Positions 8,940-17,000 of a DNA stretch of 19,224 bases are shown in pieces. This DNA is from Oscillospiraceae bacterium (lineage in GTDB: Bacteria > Bacillota > Clostridia > Oscillospirales > Acutalibacteraceae), in NCBI GenBank assembly GCA_003526845.1, contig DPVM01000005.1:276018-295241 (forward strand), given 5' to 3'. A program made the translations under genes and the position numbers. The notes beneath the pieces are model-generated. The model did no database searches. It was given only the letters and a program-made list of their open reading frames with translations, and was not told the DNA's origin. Each line of letters starts with the position of its first letter. Position 1 is the first letter of the stretch.

Positions 8940-10073
8940 ATGAAGTTTTTATTTGCAACGGGTGGCACTGCAGGTCATATCAACCCTGCACTTGCTGTTG
9001 CCTCTTATATTCGTGATAATTATAAGGATGCCGAAATTATGTTTATCGGCACGGCGGACCATATGGAGTCACGCCTTGTTCCGAATGCAGGATTTGCGTT
9101 TAAAACAATTGAGATTAACGGTTTTAAACGCTCGTTTTCTCCAAAGGCGATTGTCGCAAATGTCAAAACAGTATTCAAACTTGTTAAATCCGAGCAGGAG
9201 AGCAAAAAAATAATTCGTGATTTTGCGCCCGATGTTGTAATCGGTTTCGGCGGCTATGTTTCGGGTCCCGTTCTCCAAGAGGCGGCAAAACTTCATATTC
9301 CTTGCTGTATTCACGAGCAAAACGCGTACCCGGGCATCACAAACAAACAGCTTGCAAAGCAGGTTGACAGAGTTATGCTCACTGTTGAGGATGCGGCAAA
9401 GCATCTTGATTGCAAAAACGAGCCGACGGTTACCGGACTTCCGGTGCGCGGCGAATTGCTTAATAAATCAAAAAAATCCGCTCGTGAGGAGCTTTCCGTT
9501 CCCGACGGAAAATATCTTGTCCTTTCGTTCGGCGGCTCGCTCGGTGCTGCTCCGCTCAACGATTCGATGTTTGATATTCTTCTTCGCCATGCTGATGACG
9601 GCTCTGTTTATCATATTCATTCCGTCGGCACAAACGGCGAGGAATATTTGGACAAGTTTGTTGAAAAAGGATTTGAGCGCGTTTCCGACACCGTTGTTCG
9701 CAAGGGAACTGTCGAAGTGCGCAAATATATTGATAATATGGATGTCTGCATGGCGGCGGCTGATCTTGTTGTCGGCAGAGCAGGCGCGTCATCTCTTTCC
9801 GAAATTGAAGCAATGGGTAAGGCGTCAATTCTCATTCCGTCACCCTATGTTGCCGAAAATCATCAGTTCCACAATGCCATGGCGCTTGTCAACAGGAACG
9901 CCGCTCGCATTATCGAGGAAAAGGATTTGACTGCAGAGTCGCTTTCAAATATGATAGACAGCCTTCTTTCATCACAGGAGCAACTTTTTGAGATTGAGAA
10001 AAACGCAAAATCTATGGCTGTTCTTGACTCGCGCGAAAGAATTGCCGACATAATTATTTCACTCGCAAAATAA
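8940..10073 (+). CDS. murG: UDP-GlcNAc:lipid I GlcNAc transferase MurG
   Basis: The 377-residue peripheral membrane glycosyltransferase (GT28) adds GlcNAc to lipid I, giving lipid II. The N-terminal glycine loop GGTAGHINPALA (8-19) and a second loop GFGGYVSGPV belong to the lipid I side. HEQNAYPGITNK follows, and the C-terminal UDP-GlcNAc-binding half has GGSLGAAPLN, VVGRAGASSLSEI and ENHQFHNA, all typical of MurG. The start lies 3 bases after the ftsW stop, with AAGAAGG inside the end of ftsW as the likely ribosome binding site, so translational coupling with ftsW is probable. Length and motifs are normal. Confidence 0.97.
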   Translation: MKFLFATGGTAGHINPALAVASYIRDNYKDAEIMFIGTADHMESRLVPNAGFAFKTIEINGFKRSFSPKAIVANVKTVFKLVKSEQESKKIIRDFAPDVVIGFGGYVSGPVLQEAAKLHIPCCIHEQNAYPGITNKQLAKQVDRVMLTVEDAAKHLDCKNEPTVTGLPVRGELLNKSKKSAREELSVPDGKYLVLSFGGSLGAAPLNDSMFDILLRHADDGSVYHIHSVGTNGEEYLDKFVEKGFERVSDTVVRKGTVEVRKYIDNMDVCMAAADLVVGRAGASSLSEIEAMGKASILIPSPYVAENHQFHNAMALVNRNAARIIEEKDLTAESLSNMIDSLLSSQEQLFEIEKNAKSMAVLDSRERIADIIISLAK

Positions 10074-10117
10074 TAACAAAACCTCGAGAGCTTTCATATT
10101 ATGCCATAGGTGATTGT

Positions 10118-11383
10118 ATGGAACTCTTACAAATAAAAGGCAAACAAAAATTAGGCGGTGAAATTTCGCTTCACGGCGCAAAAAACAGCGTTTTGCCGAT
10201 TCTTGCGGCAACAGTTCTTGTTAGTGGCAAAAGCGTTATACATAATTGCCCAATGCTGTCTGATGTTAAATATACAATAGAAATTTTAAAATACCTCGGC
10301 GCCGATGCCGTTATTGAGGGCGACACCGTGACGGTTGATTCAACCGATATTTGCCGACATAATATACCAAAATATCTTATGGAAGAAATGCGTTCTTCCA
10401 TAATATTTTTAGGTGCACTTGCTTCACGATGCGGCAATGCGTGCCTCTATCTTCCGGGTGGCTGTGACATAGGCCTGCGACCGATTGATTTCCATATTTC
10501 GGGCTTAAAATCGCTCGGATATTCCATTTTGTTTGACGGCAACGATATTTGTTGTGTCAACAAAAACGCCTCGTCAAATACTGTTGTGCTTCCTTTTTCA
10601 AGCGTCGGTGCAACGGAAAATTTGATTTTGGCGTCGGTTTTTCTGTCTGGCAGGACTCAAATCGTCAATGCCGCACGAGAGCCGGAAATAGCCGATTTAA
10701 TCGCCTTTTTGAATAAGTGCGGTGCAAAAATCAAAGGCGCATCAACACCGATTATAGAAATTGTCGGAGTTGATAAGCTTCACGGTTGCGAACATACCGT
10801 CATATCGGACAGAATACTTGCCTCAACCATTATGAGTGCCGCGGCTGTCACATCAAGCGAAATTCGCATTAAAAATGTCATTCCGTCGCATCTTATGCCG
10901 GTTTTGCCGGTTTTCGACCAAATGGGATGCGATATGTATCTTGATTCAAATTCACTTTCAATCAAGGGTCCAAAGCGTTTGCGACGCGTAAAAAAAATAG
11001 AAACAATGACATATCCCGGCTTTCCCACGGATTGTCAGGCGGTTGTGATGGCGGCGCTTACCGAGGCGCGCGGCACCTCGGTTATCCGCGAAACAATTTT
11101 TGAAAACAGATTTAAGCATGTTTCACAGCTCATGCGATTCGGTGCGGATATTATTGTTAATGACCGCTCGGCTATTATTAACGGCGTTTCGTCACTTCAC
11201 GGCGCAGATGTAGTTTGCACCGATTTGCGCGGCGGCGCGGCTGTTGTGATTTGCGCACTTGATGCCGAGGGCGTTTCGCTTGTCAAAAACATATCTCACA
11301 TAGACAGGGGATACGAGAAAATCGAAAATCAGCTTTCCTTAATCGGTGCCGATATTAAGAGGATTCAATATGAAACAGAATAG
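10118..11383 (+). CDS. murA: UDP-GlcNAc 1-carboxyvinyltransferase MurA
   Basis: The 421-residue cytoplasmic enolpyruvyl transferase performs the first committed step of peptidoglycan synthesis, moving enolpyruvate from PEP to UDP-GlcNAc. Visible are GAKNSVLPIL with K22-N23 (20-29), the active-site loop YLPGGCDIGLRPID with Cys116, the residue alkylated by fosfomycin, an R121 after it, YPGFPTDCQA with the catalytic Asp, and a C-terminal DLRGGAAVV with the conserved Arg. Cys at 116 predicts a fosfomycin-sensitive enzyme, unlike Asp-type variants. An AGGTGATT site sits just before the ATG after a 44-base gap. Bacillota often carry two MurA copies; whether a second exists is outside this window. 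Confidence 0.95.
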   Translation: MELLQIKGKQKLGGEISLHGAKNSVLPILAATVLVSGKSVIHNCPMLSDVKYTIEILKYLGADAVIEGDTVTVDSTDICRHNIPKYLMEEMRSSIIFLGALASRCGNACLYLPGGCDIGLRPIDFHISGLKSLGYSILFDGNDICCVNKNASSNTVVLPFSSVGATENLILASVFLSGRTQIVNAAREPEIADLIAFLNKCGAKIKGASTPIIEIVGVDKLHGCEHTVISDRILASTIMSAAAVTSSEIRIKNVIPSHLMPVLPVFDQMGCDMYLDSNSLSIKGPKRLRRVKKIETMTYPGFPTDCQAVVMAALTEARGTSVIRETIFENRFKHVSQLMRFGADIIVNDRSAIINGVSSLHGADVVCTDLRGGAAVVICALDAEGVSLVKNISHIDRGYEKIENQLSLIGADIKRIQYETE

Positions 11384-12386
11384 AAATAAAAAATCCAATA
11401 AGCCCGACTCACATCGCCAAAGCAGGCAAAATGAGTTTTCGGACCTTAACTCGCAACTCGGCTCGTTCGGGCTTGAACCTCCGAAAATTTACAGAAACGA
11501 GCAGCCGCAAAAAAGAGGAAATGAACAAAATCCCGACATTCAACGCAGGCGCTCAAATAAAAAGCAAAAAATCTCCTCGGCAAAAAAGTCGAATGATTCA
11601 AATATAAACGAAAAGCGCAGATCACAAAACAAAAAACGCAAAAAGAAAAAGACGCTGCGAAAAATCATTACCGTTGCGTCTGTTGTGCTCGCCGTAGTAG
11701 TTGTTATGGTTATTTTGAGCCTTACCGTTTTGTTCAAAATCGACACAATTTCTGTATCAGGTAACAGTAAATATAAAACGGAACAAATCATTTCCGCGTC
11801 GGAGATTGAAAAAAATACAAATCTCTTTACCGCCGATGCTTCAAATGCGCAGGTACAGCTGCTCAAAAAACTGCCATATATCTATCAGGCGGAGGTCAAA
11901 AGGAAATTCCCTTCAACCGTTCAAATAACCGTCAAAGAGACTGACACGGTGTATTATACTAAAAATAAAGATAATACCTTTACACTGTTTGACGGCACGC
12001 TTAAAGTTCTTGAAACTAATGTTGCCGCCGAGCCTAAAGACGGTATTGAAATCAAAAAACTTGCACCGTCAAATGCAGTTGCAGGCGAGGTTATAAAGGC
12101 CGATGACGATAAGTCGTACGACGATCTTCTTGCAATGATGCAAATTATCGAAAAACTTAAACTTGGGAACGATATAACGGAAATATATTCTAATGATATT
12201 AACAACAACTTTATGGTTTATAAAGGCAGAATAACATTCAAATTAGGCTCTACTGCCGATTTGGAGGATAAAGTATATAAAGCATTAAGCGTCGTTGAAA
12301 AGATAAATGACAGCGACCCGAACGCAAAAGGAACGGTTACTGTAACCGCTGACAAGAAAAGTTACTTTACACCTCCTGAGGTGTAA
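11370..12386 (+). CDS. divIB: Cell division protein DivIB/FtsQ
   Basis: I place the start at the ATG at 11370, not at an upstream in-frame codon near 11346, because AAGAGG lies 7-12 bases before 11370. The gene then overlaps murA by 14 bases. The 338-residue protein has a cytoplasmic tail of about 97 residues, extremely rich in Lys, Arg, Asn and Gln; one membrane helix (about 98-122); a POTRA domain (about 123-192) beginning with IDTISVSGNSKY; and a beta-rich domain to the end. This is the DivIB/FtsQ architecture: a bitopic divisome protein that binds FtsL and DivIC. The tail carries LEPPKIYR at 35-42, matching a motif in the FtsW tail. The usual murA/murB-divIB-ftsZ order supports the call. 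Confidence 0.93.
   Translation: MKQNRNKKSNKPDSHRQSRQNEFSDLNSQLGSFGLEPPKIYRNEQPQKRGNEQNPDIQRRRSNKKQKISSAKKSNDSNINEKRRSQNKKRKKKKTLRKIITVASVVLAVVVVMVILSLTVLFKIDTISVSGNSKYKTEQIISASEIEKNTNLFTADASNAQVQLLKKLPYIYQAEVKRKFPSTVQITVKETDTVYYTKNKDNTFTLFDGTLKVLETNVAAEPKDGIEIKKLAPSNAVAGEVIKADDDKSYDDLLAMMQIIEKLKLGNDITEIYSNDINNNFMVYKGRITFKLGSTADLEDKVYKALSVVEKINDSDPNAKGTVTVTADKKSYFTPPEV
12367..12386 (+). other. Hairpin enclosing the divIB stop codon
   Basis: TTACACCT (12367-12374) pairs perfectly with AGGTGTAA (12379-12386) around a CCTG loop, and the last base of the stem is the last base of the divIB stop codon. No T-run follows at once (CTTACTTG), so it is not a canonical intrinsic terminator. It could act as a 3' stabilising or processing hairpin, or as partial attenuation at the end of the long cluster transcript before ftsZ. 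A weaker stem, TTGTGC/GCACAA, lies further on at 12437-12453, ahead of a moderately T-rich stretch. Confidence 0.35.
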
Positions 12387-12514
12387 CTTACTTGTAAAGC
12401 AATGCACATTACAAATAACAAGCTATTTCCTTTGAATTGTGCTATTTGCACAAAGCATTTTGATTATTATTTTGAAAGATTGTAAAAAATATTAGGAATA
12501 TTTTATAAAAAGTA

Positions 12515-12543
12515 TTGCAAAGTGGTTACAAAACTGTTACAAT
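12515..12543 (+). promoter_or_regulatory. Sigma-A-type promoter for ftsZ
   Basis: TTGCAA (12515-12520) and TACAAT (12538-12543) are separated by 17 bases in a very AT-rich stretch, predicting transcription from about 12550 and a leader of roughly 54 bases. The leader contains a GGTAC-AGAA-GTACC stem-loop (12556-12569) close to its 5' end. A separate promoter fits the break in the otherwise tightly packed cluster and would let ftsZ be expressed above the other genes. Confidence 0.6.
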
Positions 12544-12603
12544 ATCATTTGTAACGGTACAGAAGTACCAACACGAATATAAAGACAAGGAGAATTTAAT
12601 CTA

Positions 12604-13695
12604 ATGGGCAGATACGAAATTGATACCAACGATAACAGAATAGTTCAAATTAAAGTAATCGGTGTAGGCGGCGGCGGAGGAAACGCTGTTGACCGTATGG
12701 TTAAGGCAAATATAAAGGATGTTGAGTTTGTAGCAGTAAACTCCGATAAACCGGCTCTCGGCAAGTCATCGGCAACTCAAAAAATTCTTATCGGCGAAAA
12801 AGCAACAAAGGGTATGGGCGCAGGCGCCAGACCTGAAGTCGGCCTTAAAGCAGCTGAAGAATCAAGAGAGGCTCTTACCGATGTTCTTACAGGTTCCGAT
12901 ATGGCATTCATCACCGCAGGTATGGGCGGCGGAACAGGCACAGGTGCCGCTCCGGTAGTAGCAAAAATCGCAAAGGATATGGGCATCCTTACAGTAGGCG
13001 TTGTTACCACACCTTTCGGCTTTGAGGGCAAGCGCCGCATGGCACAGGCAGAAGAAGGTATCAACGAGCTTTCACAGCATGTTGATTCACTTATCGTTAT
13101 TCCTAATGAAAACCTCAAGTCTGTTACTAAGGAAAAAATTACTCTCCTCAACGCATTTGAAATCGCAAACGATGTTCTTCTCCAAGCTGTTCAGTCTATT
13201 TCAGACCTTGTTAATGCAACAGGTCTTGTAAACTGTGACTTCGCCGATGTAACAGAGATTATGAAGGATTCAGGCTATGCTCATATGGGCGTTGGCAGAG
13301 CTAAGGGCAAAGATAAGGCAGAGGTTGCAGCTGCTCAGGCTATCTCCTCACCGCTTCTTCAAACATCTATCGATGGCGCTCGCGGCATTCTTCTTAATGT
13401 TACAGCTTCAACAGACATCGGTCTTGAAGAAGTTGATGCAGCATCAAATGTTGTTATGGAAGCAGTTCATCCTGATTGTGAAATTATCTGGGGTGTTAAC
13501 TATGACGAGGATCTTGAAGACGAAATGGTTATCACAGTTATCGCTACCCGTTTCGGTGAGGACGGTCCTAAGGAGCTTAAGTCAACAACAGCTAATAAGG
13601 CAGTTGCTCCTCCGATTGAATCGGCTGTTCCTACAAACTTCTCTGCAAATGATGACGATGCTTTCACCGACATTGTTTCATTCTTCAAAAAGTAA
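12604..13695 (+). CDS. ftsZ: Cell division GTPase FtsZ
   Basis: The 363-residue tubulin homologue polymerises with GTP to form the cytokinetic ring. Visible are the N-terminal nucleotide loop GVGGGGGNAVDRM (20-32), the tubulin signature GGGTGTG (108-114) followed by AAPVVA, TPFGFEGKRR, the NCDFADV T7 loop that completes the neighbouring subunit's GTPase site, and GRAKGKDKAEVAA. The C-terminal linker is short and ends in AFTDIVSFFKK, an atypical version of the conserved peptide that usually resembles DIPxFLR. NSDKPAL and GARPEVG stand where NTDxQAL and GANPEIG are commoner. AAGGAG lies 11 bases before the ATG, slightly far but the only candidate. No ftsA precedes it. An intrinsic terminator follows. 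Confidence 0.98.
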   Translation: MGRYEIDTNDNRIVQIKVIGVGGGGGNAVDRMVKANIKDVEFVAVNSDKPALGKSSATQKILIGEKATKGMGAGARPEVGLKAAEESREALTDVLTGSDMAFITAGMGGGTGTGAAPVVAKIAKDMGILTVGVVTTPFGFEGKRRMAQAEEGINELSQHVDSLIVIPNENLKSVTKEKITLLNAFEIANDVLLQAVQSISDLVNATGLVNCDFADVTEIMKDSGYAHMGVGRAKGKDKAEVAAAQAISSPLLQTSIDGARGILLNVTASTDIGLEEVDAASNVVMEAVHPDCEIIWGVNYDEDLEDEMVITVIATRFGEDGPKELKSTTANKAVAPPIESAVPTNFSANDDDAFTDIVSFFKK

Positions 13696-13721
13696 TTTAT
13701 CACATTACATATATTATTTTG

Positions 13722-13752
13722 ATAAAAGACGAGTGCTACGCTCGTCTTTTAT
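13722..13752 (+). terminator. Intrinsic terminator after ftsZ
   Basis: ATAAAAGACGAG (13722-13733) pairs with CTCGTCTTTTAT (13741-13752), 12 perfect pairs with a TGCTACG loop; the T-run is part of the distal stem and continues into TTAATT. It lies 26 bases after the ftsZ stop and should end ftsZ transcription. Confidence 0.85.
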
Positions 13753-13792
13753 TAATTCCGTTAAAATATTCTCAATATGTATATTATTTCTC

Positions 13793-13939
13793 TGTAAAGT
13801 GGAAAATTATGTTAAATGTAAGCAAATCACTTTACATTTTCAACATATTCCACACAGTTATCCACATTCTTAAATCGAGTATTCCACATTTTACACCTAC
13901 TTTTCCACATCGTTTTTAACACTTCGTTTTTGTAAAGTG
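13793..13939. repeat. Three copies of the 9-mer TGTAAAGTG
   Basis: TGTAAAGTG occurs at 13793-13801 and 13931-13939 on the + strand and inverted (CACTTTACA) at 13828-13836. The inverted copy lies within an imperfect dyad, in which ATGTT-AAATGTAA (13809-13821) pairs with TTACATTT (13832-13839) and AACAT (13842-13846). The outer copies flank the DnaA-box cluster. The repeats look like protein-binding sites rather than mobile-element ends, but no binder is identified. Confidence 0.5.
13846..13909 (+). promoter_or_regulatory. DnaA-box cluster
   Basis: Within 64 bases, all on the same strand, are TATTCCACA (13846-13854), the perfect consensus TTATCCACA (13858-13866), TATTCCACA again (13880-13888), a weak TTTTACACC (13889-13897) and TTTTCCACA (13901-13909, one mismatch). 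DnaA binds TTATNCACA 9-mers, and such clusters occur at oriC and at non-origin titration or regulatory sites. No dnaA or dnaN gene is nearby, so a titration or regulatory cluster is likelier than oriC. The site lies between two terminators, in a stretch with no supported gene. Confidence 0.6.
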
Positions 13940-13958
13940 AACAACCCTTACAAATAAT

Positions 13959-13991
13959 AAACGGCTTATACATTTATTGTATAAGCCGTTT
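13959..13991. terminator. Terminator of the mannosidase transcript, probably bidirectional
   Basis: AAACGGCTTATACA (13959-13972) pairs with TGTATAAGCCGTTT (13978-13991), 14 perfect pairs with a TTTAT loop. On the - strand it starts 30 bases after the alpha-mannosidase stop and is followed by ATTATTTG; on the + strand it is followed by CGCCTTTTTC. It can therefore stop transcription from both sides of this convergent junction. Confidence 0.8.
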
Positions 13992-14020
13992 CGCCTTTTT
14001 CTATTCGATTTTATGAATAT

Positions 14021-17000
14021 TTACCACTCACTTTTTGTATATGAGCGTATAATATTAGCAATAATGTTGTCGCGCTTAAATCCTTTGCCTTTGCCGCCGA
14101 TATATTGGTCTTGAATCTTACCGGCGCGGATTGTTACAAAGTCCGCCTTGTCGATAATTTTGTCAATCGGTGGAATATCGCCGAATTTATATTCTTCGTC
14201 AACCGTGTCGATAAGTCGGGTTGCAAGGTGAGTGTTTGAAAATTTCTTGACAGCTGTCATTGCTAAAATCGCAACTCTGTTTTCCTCGGGGAGTATGAGC
14301 TTTTTGCAGTTTCTCACATCAATTTCGTACAGATAGAAATATGCTTTTCCGTTTGCAATATTTCCCTCCGGATGATGCGTGTGTGTAAACTCAAAGCCAA
14401 TCGGCGCGTCATTGATTCTTGCCGATTGCTGAAGTCCGGCCATATCCCATTGTGCATAATGCTCTGTCATTGCGTAAATATTGATTTTGCGTTCCTTGTT
14501 GTCGGTGAAGAGTGTTATCTCTCTGTCGCCTATCGTACCCGATGCAAGAATGTATAATTTGGTACTGCCCTTAGGTATATCAATTTCCTGCTCACGCGGA
14601 ATGAGTATGTTTTTGTCCATTGATACTTTAGGCATACGGAAAGTAATTCCCTTTACAGTGTAACTTTCGGGTATCAACTCGTCGGGGAGGGAACATCCGC
14701 TGCCCTGCAAAATCGTGTTCACCTTGTAGTTGTCCGATGTTATGCCGCACGAATTATATTCAAGGTCAAGTTTTTTGAAATTCTCTTTTGCTTTGTTTTT
14801 CTCAATGTTGAGCATGATTTTAAAGCTCTTAACCTCAAACGGATTAATGTTAAATGTAAAGCTGTCGCCGTCTGCTTTAACATCGCCTTTGTGCTCCTCG
14901 CTTGCAAGGATTTCTTCTGCCGTCTTAATTTCGCCAAGCATCGTGACACATACATTTTTGTGTGCCTTGCCGCTCATTTCGTTAACTCTGATTACGATTG
15001 AGTCGTCATCCTGTGCCTTTTTGATTGCTCTTACGGCAACGCCCGAACTGCTGATTTTAAGCAGGGAAATGTCGTCGTATTTGCCCTCGCGCCTTGATGA
15101 GGTTTGGAACGCAACCATTTTTTCATTGAACAGTTCCGACTCACTTTCTGTGAGTGATGATAATGCACCTTTGTGTGAGCAAATTCCGAATGAAAAAATG
15201 TTTCTGCCAATGTCCTGCAAATCCTGGCGTGCATCTTTGGTGAATGCGCCGGCAGGTGTGTGTAAGCAGGTCAGGCGGAGTGTGTTTTCGTTCGGCTTGT
15301 CCCAACCGTATTTGCAGTCGGAGAATATGCTAACTCCGAAACGCTCGTATTCGTCGCTCAAATCTGCCCATTTCTGTGCAGGCACTTCATAAAGATTTTC
15401 GCTGTTTGTCGGGCGCTGAATGTATCCGAGTCCGAGGTCATATGTTGCCTTTTCGTTTTCGCATGCAAACGGGAACTGTGCTTTGAGCATAGTTCTGCGT
15501 TCCTGCCAATCAATAAAATTGTCAACCCTGATTGTCTCACCGCTGTTTTCGAGTGAAACAACTTGCTCAATTCTTGACGATTCAATGTGTCTTGAAACCT
15601 TGATGGCAATTCTTGCCGCACCGTTTTCGACAATTTCAAATTCAGGCGTGTTTGCGTATGCGTACGGCTCGCCGTCAATGTCCTCCTTGCGCATCTCCCA
15701 GCTTGGGTAGTTGAGCATTCCTATGTCATGCATTGCCGCAAGCTTAATCGGCTTTGACAATATTTGCATCTTCAGCTTTTTGTCGATTATTGTTGCAATG
15801 TCGCCGTTTTTGTTAAATACAACTCTGTATTTTGCGTTTTCGAGTGTGTGTTCGGTTACTTTGAGATCCGTCGCCTTGCCGTATTTCTTGTCTGCAACCT
15901 GAACATCATAAACCTTGTAGCCTACACTGTCAACATTCGCGATAAACACAATTTTCAGCGTTTTGCCTTGCTTTGCAACAATCTGCGACGGAACTTCTTT
16001 ACCGCTTTTGTCAACGACCTTGATGCATCTTGCGTTGTGGTTAAGCTTAACTGTCGCCTCAACGGCACCCTTGCGCTTTGCCGCAACCGGGTTGTTAACG
16101 ATTACGGCGCATTCCTTGCACCATGAAGTGTCAAGCTCGTTTGCAATTGCGCCTACCGCACCCTCATATTCTGTTTGAAATTGAGAGAGTGATACAAAAT
16201 AATCGTTCCAGCTGTCATTATATTGGAGCATCGTCGATGTGCCGGGAATATCGTCGTGGAATTGGTGCTGAATAACTCTTTTCCAAGCCTTGTCGATGAT
16301 TTCCTGCGGATATTTGTATGAAGTTAAAAGGTTTGCCGTTGCGCATGCACGCTCGCAAATGTCAGCAAGTATTTCGTTTTGCGCGTTTAGCCTTTTGCTC
16401 ATGCATCTTGATGTGTAGCCGCCTGCACCGTGAGAACGCATTACAAGCTCGTTGTCCCAAATCGGCAAGCCTTTTTTATCTGCATCAGGTAGTTTTTCAA
16501 GCTCGTTGAAGATTGCGTCCGATTGTGCGGAATAAACTTTTGTCTCGTTGTTTGTTTCGTTGGCTTTTACACTTTCGTCAACGCTTTTTGCGCTTGCTTC
16601 AGTGGGAGCGCCGCCCCAGTCGCCCGTGCCGTAATAGTTCATTGTCCACGGTAAGCCGTAATTTATTCCGTTGTCGGCAATTTTGCTTATGATTTCCAAA
16701 TCGCCCCTTACATCTCCGTCAAACTTGTATCTGTATGAAAGGGGATTGAGGCTTGCGTAAATTTCAGAGCCGTCAACACCGCGCCAAATGCCGATATCAA
16801 ACGGTCTTTGATATGCACCGCCCCAGCCTAATTTTTGTGTTGAAAATCCGTTTAATCCTGAATGCCTTGCAATTGTCGGCAGAGCCCAACCGAATCCGAA
16901 ACAGTCCGGCAGAAAAATATCTGTCGATGTTTTGCCGAATTTCTTTTTGAAATATCCGTTTCCGTAGAGGAAATTCCTGAATAAAGCTTCGGGCGAGGGG

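Noticed and set aside
13277..13919. Long + strand open frames overlapping the 3' half of ftsZ and the following non-coding island (13277-13873 and 13719-13919).
   Set aside because: The first is a shadow frame of ftsZ; the second runs through the ftsZ terminator and DnaA boxes, lacks a ribosome binding site, and its translation has no gene-like features.
13753..13958. Chromosomal origin of replication (oriC).
   Set aside because: DnaA boxes are present, but no dnaA, dnaN, rpmH or other origin-linked genes are nearby, no clear unwinding element is identified, and the dcw cluster is not normally origin-adjacent.
14730..15392. A 220-codon + strand open frame opposite the alpha-mannosidase gene.
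   Set aside because: It is antisense to a well-supported GH38 coding sequence with intact motifs, and its translation resembles the reverse complement of that gene, with no independent motif.
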